Origin: Paramecium sonneborni
Taxonomy: Eukaryota > Ciliophora > Oligohymenophorea > Peniculida > Parameciidae
Reading direction: 5' to 3'
Assembly: GCA_905182985.1 (NCBI GenBank)
Contig: CAJJDN010000155.1
Coordinates: 1-64,000, forward strand
Length of the DNA: 64,000 nt
Shown here: positions 36,598 through 48,596 of the stretch, in pieces
Layout: each line of letters begins with the position of its first letter
Position numbering within the stretch: position 1 is the first letter of the stretch
Notes under the pieces: generated by a model
The model's input: the letters and a program-made list of their open reading frames with translations, nothing else
Databases searched by the model: none
Told to the model about the DNA's origin: nothing
Program-made: the position numbers and the translations under genes

Positions 36598-39474
36598 ATG
36601 GATTTTTAGGTAAAACTAAAATTAAGCATCTTAATATTGTTTGTACCTGTAGGGTTTATTGCTTTACTACAAATAATAACATTAAATGTAATATTTATTA
36701 CAAACTTCTCTAAAAAAGCAGAACAATTATCATTTGAATTCTATAATGAAACCACTCAAACCACACTCAAATTTCGCCATTAACTCGAAACCATAAATTT
36801 AGCTATCAAAGTTAATGCAGCCTTTATCTTATAAGATTTAATGAACTCTAATTAAAAAATAGACCTCAATCTAAACTTATAATAAATCTAGGTCTTCCTT
36901 CAACCCATTATTCATAGAGGCTTATTAGAAAACTTTAAAATTATATGCAACAATTCTTTTGAATATGCAATCAAACATATTGAAAGCAACTTTTAAATTT
37001 GGAATTCTACTGATTAAGCCTTTATTGAAATATATTAGGATTACTTTCGATTCATTATAAGTGCCAATAATCATCATCACTGTAATATATAAATATTCGA
37101 ATCTATTTCTAATTTATTTGGTAAAGCCTACAGATATACTAATTATAAATTATTGCAAAATCAATTAAACTATTTCATGATAAATGAATAATTTTATTAA
37201 TTTACTTTAAATCAATTCTTACCAATTCAAAAGAACTTATTAGAAGATTAATATGGAGATTTCGTACAACAATTACTTATTTAATAAAACTTTGATAAAA
37301 ATAACTGCTTACTCTAAAATACTTTAATATATAATTTTACAACAAATTATTTCATTTATGGTTGGTTTTATTCAATACAAAAATAACATATCAAATGTGA
37401 AAAATAATACATATCAAAATTTTTAGTCATCAAGATTTTTGACATTGAATAATTTAAATAATTAGCAGGTTCATCTGCAGATGAATCAAATCATAATATA
37501 TATTTGATTATAGCATAAACCTTCATCAGTTTAACCTTCTTATTTTATGTATGGACAATATCCATTAAAGTTTCAAATTCTTTTTGTCTCCCACTTTAAC
37601 AATTAGCCATCCAATTATAAAATCCTTTATAGTCTCATTTAGATTCGATTCCATTTAAATTACAAAAATAAAATTGTAAAGAAATCAATCAACTTTAAGA
37701 GAGTTTATAAACTTATATCTATTATTATCAACTTCTAAAAAAGTAACATTCCTATTCTGATTAAGATTAAGGATCTAATTATTTAATGACATTATCTTAA
37801 CTTAGTTAAGTATATAAATATCATAAAAATAATTGGTAAGTAAGTGTTTGTGCAAATAATATTGCTTAAGTGCATTATAAAAACAAAAGATATGTTGAAG
37901 CACTTAAGTTTCAAGCAAAATCAGTTATTTTGGGAATTGAAGAATATACTAGCATTAAATAGATTGAAAAAATAAGAAAATAATTATTAAATAGTTAAAA
38001 AACTATATTATTTCAACTGAAATAGAAATTAAAGAGGTTTGTGATTAATAAATTAGCTGGAAGTACTAATATTTTATAATCTGAACATATGAATAGATAT
38101 CGTTTTTAATCTTTCATTATTCAAAATTCTTATAAATACTCTGAAGGCTAATAAATATAATTAACTGAGAGAATGGCTTAGATCAATAATTAATATAAAA
38201 GTGATAATTCGTTGGATAGAATGATTTTTTAAGAGGAATTAGAATTAAGAGAAGATTAATATAAAGAAGAAAAACGATTTTATAAGTTAACTATTTTATT
38301 TAGGAAGTTTACATTTTGCAGAATGTTATATAAATTTTGCATAAAAGAATAGCCTAGTTTTATTAATGAAGCTATTTGCTCATTTAATGAATTATATGAA
38401 GAGATTTAAAATAAAAGTTATTCAGAAAAAAAATCAATAATTGGAATTAAAATATCATTATTAATAATGAAATTTAGTTGTTTCTAATAATTAAATTTAA
38501 TGGAGAGAGCTTAAGAAGAATTATATTCAATAAAAATTCTTTATTAGTAATATTTAATGTCTGAAAATACAAAATTAGTTTTTAATGGATATGACATTTT
38601 TTCATTGTAATCAAAAGAGATAATTTAAAACGCCATTAGAAAATTAAAAATCTGTGTATTAATAAAAAATTAAGAATTTTAAATTGCTAGTGAGAAATGT
38701 ATTAAGATTATAAAGAAAAATAGTTAAAACATTTATAGATTAAATTCATTTGCTTACAAGACATTGTCAAGCATTTTCATGACACTGAATCTTAATTAAG
38801 ATGTATTATAAAAACTCTATTTAGACATTAATTCAAGAAAGTTTAACCTTTTCTTTTTGATAGACTATTCATCTAAGGTATCTTTGGAATAAATTTAAGT
38901 ATCACATTCTTTATGTTCTTATATAATGTAAAAGTTGATAAATTTAAGAGAAGTAGGATTATATATTTTTAATGATGCTCTTTATGAGATGTTACCAGCT
39001 TCTGAATCTACTTAATATAGAAAATTTCTTTTGAAATAATTAGAGAGATTTTAAATTCTAAAAGGAGGAGAATGTAAAGTCTTTGAATGTCTATACGAAT
39101 TATTAAAATATAAATTGAATACAAAACTAAATAAGAATGAAATAAGATAATCTAGTTAATAGATTACAATTTCAAAGAAGTAGGAGGAATTTAAATAAAT
39201 AATGTAAAGTTTTGTATGTATATTTTCTGAATTTTCAACAATATTTGATGAAGATTTATTGGAGAAGATTCAGATATAAATTTAAAAAGATGATATAAAT
39301 TTGGTTATTTTTAATATAGCAAATTCTAATCGTAATCATGCTTAGGCTTAGAGGTTTGCAAAATAAATGAATGCTTATTATATAGAAAGTGATATAGAAA
39401 CAATAGAATGGATTTCTCATTTAAATTAGTCTTCAATGCCTATTCATGAATAAGGTTATCTTGAATTTTTATGA
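36598..39474 (+). CDS. Large membrane sensor-like protein with helical repeats and VWA-like end
   Basis: Intronless, 958 aa. A membrane helix at residues about 8-32 (LSILILFVPVGFIALLQIIT) and a second at about 300-322 (IIAQTFISLTFLFYVWT) bracket an extracytoplasmic domain of some 265 residues, the topology of a receptor. The middle (about 380-680) is helical and Gln/Lys-rich with TPR-like pairs (NNIAQVHYKNKRYVEALKFQ). The last 220 residues look like a von Willebrand A fold: FNLFFLIDYSSKVSLEQIQ, GLYIFND, then INLVIFNIANSN and NAYYIES. The DxSxS metal site reads DYSSK and is incomplete. No kinase or cyclase domain. I recognise the architecture as a ciliate-type repeated family but cannot name a function. 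Start chosen at the ATG just before the first helix. Confidence 0.72.
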
Positions 39475-39605
39475 TAAAATAATAATGAATTTTAATTAAG
39501 TATTCCGATATCTATTTATTGTGATTTAGTTATTTATAAATGAATATAAAATAATAATTATTAGTATATATGAATTATATTAAGTAGGATATGATGATAA
39601 ATTGT

Positions 39606-39989
39606 TCAAAATTGTTTTCTCTGATTCTGCATATTAATTTGTTAGAGCATTTCATTTTTAAATTAATCTTTAAGCACTTCAAATTTGGGAATCATTTATT
39701 TTTAGGAAGGTAGTGCTTAAAAAGTAACAAAATTAGTAAAAATTTATTGATTTGGTTTGCTTTGTTCTGAATCAGAATCAGAATCACTTAAACTTTCATT
39801 CAAATAACTAGCCAAAGGGTCTTTCTTAATTGAAAATTGCTTAGTGCTATTTTAATTATATTATAAAGTTCCTCCAGAAGTTTCAGTATTTCGTTTGAGT
39901 TAGTCTTTTTTTTCAGAGCCTTTAGAGAGTTTAACTTCATTTTGAATTTCAATTTATTATTGTGCTTATTATTTACAAATACTTCCCAT
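39606..39989 (-). CDS. Small protein with N-terminal acylation motif
   Basis: One frame of 128 codons (127 aa) starting MGSICKQQAQQQ. Gly2 with Ser3 and Cys5 is a good N-myristoylation plus palmitoylation signal, so a membrane-anchored peripheral protein is expected. The remainder is polar with an SDSDSDSE patch (possible casein-kinase-2 sites) near residue 75 and no known domain. It begins only 19 bp after the stop of the VPS9-domain gene on the same strand, too little for a usual terminator and promoter. The reading is clear, but its status as an independent gene is not certain. Confidence 0.55.
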
Positions 39990-40008
39990 TTTAATTTTAA
40001 TAATAAAA

Positions 40009-41419
40009 TCAAAATAAAAGAATTCTTTTCTTTCTATCTCTACGTTTGCACATTCCATACTTAACATTTTTTTCTTGTTGAAGTCTGTTGAATACATCGG
40101 AGTCAATTTTCAATTATTCATGATTGACATTTTCAATCCATACAATGGCTGATTTTAATTATGTGAAACAATATCCAGCATGACTCATCATTCTTGATTT
40201 ATTAATAAATAGTTCTATGAAACTGAATTACATTATTAATTACTTGATATTACTTTACCATCTTATAGATTAAGCAAGAATGAGAACTCTAATAAAGGCT
40301 GGAAATACAGTATCTGCAGATGCTGGTTCTTAATTAACCTAAGAGATTGTATCAGTTATTAATTGAGTAGCTTTTAAGATGCAATCTAATTTATCAACTG
40401 AATTCTTTTTAGTATCAATTTAATTAATAACTTAAAATAAAAGAATAAAATATACTTTAAGCTGCACATTCTAATTATTAATCAATTTTAGATTTTATTT
40501 TAATACTTAAATGTTCATCATTAATCCATTCAAGTGTTTTAAGTCTTATATTTAATTCAATATCTCTTGCTGTAGGTTCTTTGGGATATAATTTTTCATA
40601 AATTAATCTTGTAAGATATCTCTCTACCATATCATCAATATTTGCTGTATTAGGTAGACTATTTATTTCAATTGATTTCATATAATCTGTTAAAGCAGAA
40701 ACCACTTCTGAATATCCGCTGTTTATGCCATATTTATCAGGTTAAGAGGTTTCTTTTAAACTATAAGAACTTAACATGGCATCTCTTACTTCTGGTAATT
40801 TACAAAAAATTCGAACAAATTCACTCAAATCATTACAATGAAATTAACTCAATAATTCAACTCTAGGTATTTTAGTAGATTCACATTAAATTAATATTCT
40901 AAGTGTTTTTGTATCAAACATACAATGAAAACATTCTGATTAATTTTCTAACCAAATTTTATTTGCATTTAGCGTCAGTGTATTTCTAGATTTCACTTTT
41001 TCTTAATTGGCAAATAAATTTCTGGTTGCAGGAGAAGATATACAAAATTATACTAAAGCACCACTAATTTAATTAATAAAATCAGTTTCATAAGGTTGTG
41101 CATTTTGATCTAAAGAGGAACTAGTAATTTTCTATAAGAGAAGATAATCCTCTAATTTTTATTACTTTTAATCTGATTATTAAGTATAAGATTTAGTCAT
41201 GAATTATGAATGATCAATTGAGTCTTCATCTTAAATTTATAATAATCCAGTAACCACACTTTAAACAACTCGAGGTTTTTGATCAAATTATATTGTCGAT
41301 TATACTAAATTGTATGGCTTCTTATTATTATTGTTATTTTGATGTTAAAATTCTAAGTACATGTCATCATTTTTGAGACTAGATAATTACATGAATTACT
41401 CATCCTCTTTTTGATCCAT
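40009..41419 (-). CDS. VPS9-domain Rab guanine-nucleotide exchange factor
   Basis: Predicted Rab5-family exchange factor acting on early endosomes, 461 aa with one 25-nt intron (40431-40455); 1386 nt = 462 codons. Residues about 1-110 are Gln/Asp-rich and disordered. The middle is helical. The VPS9 domain occupies about 245-440: YLTRLIYEKLYPKEPTARD, LEWINDEHLSI, then after the intron KLDCILKATQLITD, SADTVFPAFIRVLILA (the conserved acidic-Pro segment that supplies the catalytic Asp) and SNIKQLIMQF...GYCFTQLKSAI with the buried helix. It ends in a basic tail. Its ATG is 8 bp from the ATG of the divergent NTPDase gene. A downstream Met (residue 10) is a possible alternative start. Confidence 0.85.
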
Positions 41420-41427
41420 TATTTATT

Positions 41428-42745
41428 ATGATATAAATATTATTGTTGCTTGAAATTGTAATAGCTAATAATTTGAGATATTTAACAAAAGGAACAATAT
41501 AAAATATATGGAATATTGAAGGATCTAAATGTTATGGAGTAATGTTTGATGCTGGTAGTAGTGGTACAAGAGTATATGTTTATTAATGGAATTGTAGAGA
41601 GACATAAACAATGCCATATGTCTCATTAAGTGAGAAATCAATAGAAAAGAAAATAAAGCCAGGAATATCCTCATTTGCATCTAAAATAAATGATATTCCT
41701 ACTTATCTTTAACCATTAATTGATTTTGCAATAAGTAATGTTCCATAAGAAATGATGTCATATACTCCAATCATGTTAGGTGCAACAGCTGGGATGAGAT
41801 TGTTGTCAATACAATAATAAACAGATATTATAAAATAAGTACAACATTTATTCCTTAAATCTGGGTTCCTTTTTTTAAGTGAATAATGGGCTAGAGTTAT
41901 AACAGGATAAGAAGAAGTATATGACACTCAATTTAATATAGGGTGCTTATATGTGGTTATCTCTTAATTATCTACTCAATAGGATGTAGAATGAAGACTA
42001 AGTAACAACTATTGATTTAGGTGGAGCTTCTACTTAAATCTCATTCAAACCTAAAGGAAATATTGAAGATGGAGTCATCGATCTTATTATCCCTGATCTT
42101 AATGAATATGAAATCTTTAGTAATAGCCATCTACTCTATGGAATGGATTAAGCCTTAGTTTAGATACACAAATTATTCCAGGATAACTAAACCTTTATTA
42201 TCAAAACTCCTTGTTATTTTAATGGATATTAAAATACTTATGATAATGATCCCAACTATACAGTTATTGGATTAGGAGATTATAAAGAATGCAAACGAAT
42301 TATTAGACAATATCTTCATAATAATCCAGATAATTGTTCACATTCTAATTGTGGAATCAATGGTTCATATTAACCTAAAATTGATAACAACATTATCTAT
42401 GCATTAAATGGAGTTTAAAGTATGGTCAGTTTGTTTGGATTTCAAAATTATACACTTTCTTAATATTCAAATAAAGTTATTAGTTTTACTTCTTTGATCT
42501 GGTCAGATATCCAACAAATACCTGAATATATCAATAATCCATATATTCATACAGATTTCTTCTCTAGTATTTATGTCGATGAATTACTCTCCTATGGTTA
42601 TGCTATCAATAAAGATTAAATTATTTATAGTCCTGATAAAATTTATAATATTTCACCTTCATGGACTATTGCTGCTATGTTTTATCAACTAGCTCAAATC
42701 TAGTGTCAGTATGATAGTCCCATTTGTATTCAACTTATTAAATGA
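41428..42745 (+). CDS. GDA1/CD39-family NTPDase (apyrase)
   Basis: Nucleoside tri/diphosphate hydrolase of the ER/Golgi lumen or cell surface, 430 aa with one 25-nt intron (41917-41941); 1293 nt = 431 codons. An N-terminal hydrophobic signal (MIQILLLLEIVIA) precedes the five apyrase-conserved regions: ACR1 VMFDAGSSGTRVYVY, ACR2 LGATAGMRLL, ACR3 TGQEEGAYMWLSLNYLL (interrupted exactly by the intron), ACR4 TIDLGGASTQISF, ACR5-like SPSWTIAAM. No C-terminal transmembrane helix is evident, so a soluble luminal or secreted form is likely. It supplies UMP/GMP recycling for glycosylation or extracellular nucleotide breakdown. Divergent from the VPS9 gene with an 8-bp gap. Confidence 0.93.
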
Positions 42746-42808
42746 ATATTTTTTAATCCATTATTAAACTAATACAAAATTATTATTTTATCATTTGGAA
42801 GATAGTTC

Positions 42809-43679
42809 TCAGATTTTTCTTTTTTTTGAATCTTACTTTTAAAGATTTTCTAAGTCTTTAGCAATTTGAACTGATTAATTTATCCAATCATTTAGCCAAG
42901 GAAATCTCTTATAGTCCAATACTTGCTTAAATATATTAATTCTAAATCTTACATGTATTTAATCAGATAATATCAACTCCACAATATATGCTACATATTT
43001 CTTAATCTTTTATTAATTCTCATTTAATGCCAATTATAGATATTGATCTAATTAAATCGGATGTAAAATTAATACTTAGAAAGTTTTAATAATGTTATAA
43101 ATAGGAAGTATTTTGAAATAATTGCTTGACGAATGCATTATTCATTTTCTTCATTTCTTTTTTCTCTTTTAATTATTCCTTGTTTTGAGTTTATTTTTGG
43201 TACTTCATACTTTTACGAATAATAAACTTAATCATTTCTTCTCTTGTCTTCACAGCCTACACATAAAGTTACATTTTTTATACTTGTAAGTATCTAGTAA
43301 AGATCTAGAAGAAAATATATTTAAGTGCCTTTTTTTAGGACCAATAACGAAATGTTTTTTAATAAGTGAAAATCTATTCTTTAGATAAGTAATTAAGATT
43401 TTTCATGAGGAAATCAATCATTTTATACACTTCCTCTTGAAGTTATTCTTTAGTCAATTAGATTATTTATTATTATTAATTAAGGTTGAGTAGTTTACGT
43501 AAATGATGATTCTCTTCAGATAAGAATTAGAGTGTGGATTGGTAGTGCTCTATTTAGTTAGGTATAGAGGTATAATTTAATGGAATCATGTAATGTTAAA
43601 AATACAATTAATGTTCTTCCTATATCTATTATTTGTGTTATTATACTTATTTTATTATATTGTTTTCTTCTTCTTTCAT
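42809..43679 (-). CDS. Coiled-coil protein of unknown function
   Basis: Gene of 280 aa with a 28-nt intron (43048-43075); 843 nt = 281 codons. It starts MKEEENNIIKQVQQHKQQ and is dominated by Gln/Glu/Lys heptad-like sequence, with a more structured middle (TYQKTFRYWSQKKALKYIFF). The conserved-looking end is FKQVLDYKRFPWLNDWINQ. Basic overall. The end resembles IQ/coiled-coil scaffold proteins of basal bodies, but I do not recognise a family. It is convergent with the NTPDase gene, leaving 63 bp between stops. Confidence 0.65.
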
Positions 43680-43800
43680 TTTTTGTTATAAGTTTGAGTA
43701 TTCTAAAAAATAAGTGAGAGATTAAATTAATTTAAAGATATTATTATATTATCATCTCATAAAATATATAAAACTATTATATATAATATTTATTAAACAG

Positions 43801-46546
43801 ATGCTCAAATCTCAAAGTCTCATTAAGGCCATACGCAAATATCGAATGACCTTCGATAATAAGTAATATTAATCATGGAAATGGCATAACTATACTTAGT
43901 GGGCCGATCTTTCATTCAGACCCTTAATTATTATGTAGATCATTTTTATCATCATTAAATTATCAACTGTAGCCAATAATACACTATTGTGGATCATTTT
44001 TGGAGCTCAAATTTTTGTTCATTTTATCCTCTTTTCATTTGTTCCGAAAATCATTTACAAAGAATCAAAATTTTTATAGATTGTACCTCTAATCTAATAG
44101 GAATGCTTTTGTATACTTTGTTACTTTGTTTTAAATGAAAGTTACCTTATGTTTTACACTGCTATTTGTGTCATCTTTCAAAGCATGTACTCCACAATCT
44201 TATGTAAATTATTTGCTCTTGCCATCTTTTTTATTTAAACTTTCTTCCTTTCCAATATATCATCTTTTGAAGGATTATATCTAACTCTCTCTCTAATGAT
44301 TATGTAAATTATCAGAAAAGAACTTTAATAATTGCAGCATTTCATCAATTTATAAGCCTTATTTTTAATTATTGATTCTACACCTTAAGCTATGTGTATT
44401 GCACATAAAGATAAAAATTGGTTACTCTATTCAAATAAGGTATTTGATAATTTAGCTTAAAAATTGGAGAGTACAAATCAATCAGAAACTGATTAATCTC
44501 CAGAAAAAACAACTTCTAACAACTTGACTAAAAATTAATTAACCTTTTTGTAAAATCTATAACTGGATGAATTAAATAATAATCAAAAATCTGCTCAATT
44601 TGATTTGGATGATGATGATCTATACATTGAGGATCAATATAAAATAAAGAATGTAATATATAGTAAAGATAAAAATACAATATAATCTTCAAGAGCATTT
44701 TTTTATGATACTCCAACAGATAGACCTAAAAATCATGTATAATTTTAAAAGTTTTTCCAATCATTTAAGAATCCTGAAGATGAATCTATAATAAAAAAGA
44801 CTTTTACATCTGATGTAGCAATGAAAATTGAAGTTAACAATCCTCCTTAATAACATTTGACATCAGCAGGTAAGAAGAGTCCACGTAAAAAATCAAATAT
44901 TCCAAATATAAAAGTACCTAAACCATATATGACTCCAAGTCGAAAAATATCAGCAGATTGTTTATTGAATAGTAAAGAAAATAGAAGTTCAGGTCATAAA
45001 TAATCTTTATTAGATTAAGAAGGAAATTTGATTAATAAAACAAAACCTATATATGTTCACAAAATGAAATTCTTAATTAATGTATTAGAAAACTGTAAAT
45101 TTTTTGATAATGATGATGAATTGTAAATATATTTTATTCATGAGGTAAATTAAATTCTGTTAAGAGCGAAATTAAAAAAATTAGAATCAATAAAAAAAAA
45201 TTTGTTAAGATCAATATCTCATGAATTATTAACAAATTTCAATGCAGTCTTCGGATTTATAAAGCAAAGTTAGGATAGATTACTAAAGTAGGAATCTTGT
45301 CATTTGTAATTAGAATAGGCATTAAGTTACACAAAATTACAACTTTATAAGATATATGATTTTTTTGATTATAGAGATATTTTGGAGGATAGTTTTTAAT
45401 TGAAATAAGATAAATTTGATATTAATACAGTAATTTTGGAATGTGTAGATTTGTTTAGAAATCAGATTGAGAGGAAATCTTTATTGATAAATGTAGAATT
45501 GCCTGAAACATCTTAAATAATAAGTGGAGATAGACAAAGATTGTGTTAAGTAATTTTAAATTTGATAGGGAATTCTATTCGATTTACTTATTAAGGAGGG
45601 ATTAGTATAATAGTTCAAAAATAAGAATACATAGAATCTATGGTAGGAATAGATGTAAATTCTGCAATTTAAGAAGATAATAATAATTTAATTGAAGTAT
45701 AGGTGAATGATACAGGAATAGGTATGACAGAAGATGAGTTAAGCATTTTAAGAAAAAAGGTATTGCTATAAATTAGAGTAGTTACACTTAACTGATGAAG
45801 ATGAAAAGGTATCTAAACATTCAGTAGGAATTGGATTAGGATTGTCAGTTAGTAAATAGATAATAAAATTAATGGCTCCAAAGAATTAAAATTATCTTTC
45901 TGTTGAATCAATTAAAGATGAAGGAACTCGATTTAATTTTCTATTGAATTATTATGAAGAATCAAATCAAAATTCTAATTTCTTATAAAGATCTAATAAT
46001 CATACTGTACCATTTTTAGATGCACAAAGTACTTAATAAGTTCGTGTTATGAATTATAATAAATGTAATAATATACAAATCACAGATAAAGTTGGTTAAT
46101 CAGAAATGTAGATAGATATACTTTTAAATTCATGTAATTGTAAAATTGCTTTGATTGTTGATGATGAAGAATTTAATATAGAAGTTCTTTCTCATATGGT
46201 TAAATAATTAGGATTTGAAATAGATTCTGCATTTAATGGTAAATAAGCCTTAGAAAAAGTATAAACATAATTACTTAAAAGATGTAATTAATTCAATTGT
46301 GTTGGATATAATTGTATCTTAATGGATATTAATATGCCAATGATGAATGGATGGGAAACTGTGTAAAGAATTAGACAAATTGAAAATGAAATTCATCTAA
46401 CCAGAACTATTCCTGTTATTGCAGTTACAGGTTTCTGTAGTATTAAAGATTAATAAAAGAGTATTAATGAAGGATTTAATAGTGTTTTAATTAAACCAGC
46501 TACAAAAGAAAAGTTAATAGAAACTTTTAATCGACTCTGTATCTGA
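43801..46546 (+). CDS. Membrane hybrid histidine kinase 1
   Basis: Two-component hybrid kinase of 907 aa with one 22-nt intron (45760-45781); 2724 nt = 908 codons. About six hydrophobic helices occupy residues 35-200. A PAS-like stretch follows (DSTPQAMCIAHKDKNWLLYSN), then a disordered Ser/Lys-rich linker. The dimerisation helix has SISHELLTNFNAVFGF near 472: the His and Glu are kept but the usual RTPL is LTNF. The ATP-binding fold has the N box NLIGNSIRFT, G1 DTGIGM and G2 GIGLGLSVS. The receiver (about 773-900) has VDDEEFN, phospho-acceptor MDINMPMMNG near 834, VTGF and IKP. So autophosphorylation and internal phosphotransfer are both predicted. The degenerate H box could lower phosphatase or kinase activity. 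Confidence 0.9.
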
Positions 46547-46632
46547 TTATTTATTATTATATTTACTCTTTAAGTTGTAAATTATAGAATGTTAAATTAA
46601 TATTCACAACATTTATATTAATAAAATTAACA

Positions 46633-47329
46633 ATGTCATCACTTGTTAAAAAGTCAAAGGATACATACGATTTATTGATCAAACTATTACTCATTGGAAA
46701 TTCTGGAGTTGGCAAAACATAAATATTGCTGAGATATACAGAAAATCAATTTAAAACTTCATGTCTAAGTACAATAGGTATTTTTCAACACTTTCCAATC
46801 TATAAGGAATCGATTTTAAAATCAAAAAAATATAAGTCGATGATAAAGTAATCAAAATGTAAATTTGGGATACTGCTGGATAAGAACGATATTAAACCAT
46901 TACTTAAACATATTACAAAGGAGCTATGGGAATTATACTTGTCTTTGCTGTCAATGATTAAGAAACTTTTAATGATATCGATAAATGGATGAATCAAATC
47001 AAATAGCATGCAAGTGACAATATCATTAAAGTATTAATAGGTTAATTTATAATATTATTATTATCATTATTTTAGGAAACAAAACAGATCTTCCAGATAG
47101 ATGCATTACTTATGATTAAGCTCTCAAATTAGCATAAAAATATAATATACCTTACTTTGAAACTAGTGCAAAGGATGGAATTAATATTAATGATACTTTT
47201 TTATAAATTGCCAAACTTGTCAAAGAATAAACAGAAAAACTTCCATAACAATAAAATCGTTCATTCAATAAATTAAGTCCAACTTAAAATCATGATTAAT
47301 AAAAATAGGATTAGCCTATGTGTTGTTGA
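46633..47329 (+). CDS. Rab-family small GTPase
   Basis: Vesicle-traffic GTPase of 210 aa with introns at 46778-46806 (29 nt) and 47041-47075 (35 nt); 633 nt = 211 codons. All G boxes are present: GNSGVGKT, Thr of switch I in STIGIDF, WDTAGQERYQTIT, GNKTDL and TSAKDG. The C-terminus ends in MCC for double geranylgeranylation. The switch regions resemble the Rab1/Rab8 group, though IKKIQVDDKVIK differs slightly from the RabF motifs. Both introns fall inside GTPase motifs, confirming the splices. Confidence 0.95.
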
Positions 47330-47577
47330 TCCATCTCTATTGATTTGTGATACACTAATTTCAATATTCATTTAATATTTCTGTTTTCATCATTTTACTT
47401 TTATAACATTAGTCTTTCTCGTTTTTCTCTTGATTAATTTAGACAATTGAAAATTTAGGATGTAATTTTATTACTTAAAATTTCGTTATTTTATTTCTTG
47501 TTATATTTAATTAACATATTGTATTCATATCCACAAAATAACCAATCACATTAAAAACCATGAAATAAGATTCATGA

Positions 47578-48090
47578 AAATAAAGAAATTGTAAAACTTA
47601 AATAATTTTTAAATATTCTCTGAAATCAAAATTTCATTTCAAATCTATCGTTATATCTAGCGAATAAAAAATCATAAGTAATAAAAAAATTCTAAATAAT
47701 ATCGGGAATGTTCATAAAGGTTGCAAATGCAGTAATTATTTTGTCATAAATTAAGTTAGTTCATTATATTATGAAACATCAGCTTACGAATACCTAAAAA
47801 AATTGATATTATGTTATTTGTTTTTCAAAATTTTTCCTAAAAGTGATATGAACATAAAAATTGAAAAACAAGATATTTTGGTTGTTCATTTATCTAAAGA
47901 TGCGATTAAAATCATATAATTAATAGAAAATAATAAAAAAATTTTTAGTGATCTATTTTAAGAAAATTGAGACTACACTTAGATAGAATTTAGTAATCCT
48001 AGCTAATCAAACTAGTTAAGATAAGTTAGTTACTTAGAATTTAAACTCAAAGAAATCTAATAGCAATTGTAAATGTATTTATGGGTATGA
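47578..48090 (+). pseudogene. Open frame with internal TGA, possible gene remnant
   Basis: A 130-codon open stretch without an early ATG (segments NVHKGCKCSNYFVINQ, then YEYLKKLILCYLFFKIF and DILVVHLSKDAIKIIQLI) reaches a TGA at 47968 and continues in the same frame for 40 codons (DYTQIEFSNPS...) to a second TGA. This may be a decayed gene or chance openness in AT-rich DNA. No family recognised. Confidence 0.25.
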
Positions 48091-48596
48091 TTATTTGTAT
48101 TTTTAATATAAATGGTTTCTAAAAATAATTTAATATTCCTCAATTTTAAAAATTTCATTAATAAATACAAATTAAATTTTCAATATATTTGTATTTAGAG
48201 TATTTCTAATATAAGGCCTCAATATTTAATCTTGTGATATTTAAATTTGCCCATTAATTTCGATAATTCATTCGATGAATATAAAATTTAGATTGATATT
48301 AATTTGAATGGTATCTTAAATAGAAATCAAAATCACTTCAATAAAAATCGTTTTATAATGATTTATTAAATTTTAAAGAATATCCTATTTGCTTAGAAAA
48401 TTAAAAATGGACAAATAGCCTAATGAAATTAAATGACACAATATGTAGTGAGTTCATGAGGATTTGTAAAATTTCTTAGATTAATACTTCTCCATTTGAT
48501 TTGATCTGTCTTTGTAAGTATTACTCTTGACATTTATTGTGTAATCTATTAAATTTTTTATAATTGGAAATTAAAATAAGTACATAAACAAAATAA
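48091..48596. other. AT-rich intergenic tract
   Basis: Between the remnant above and the stop of the RING gene. Nothing supportable. Confidence 0.45.
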
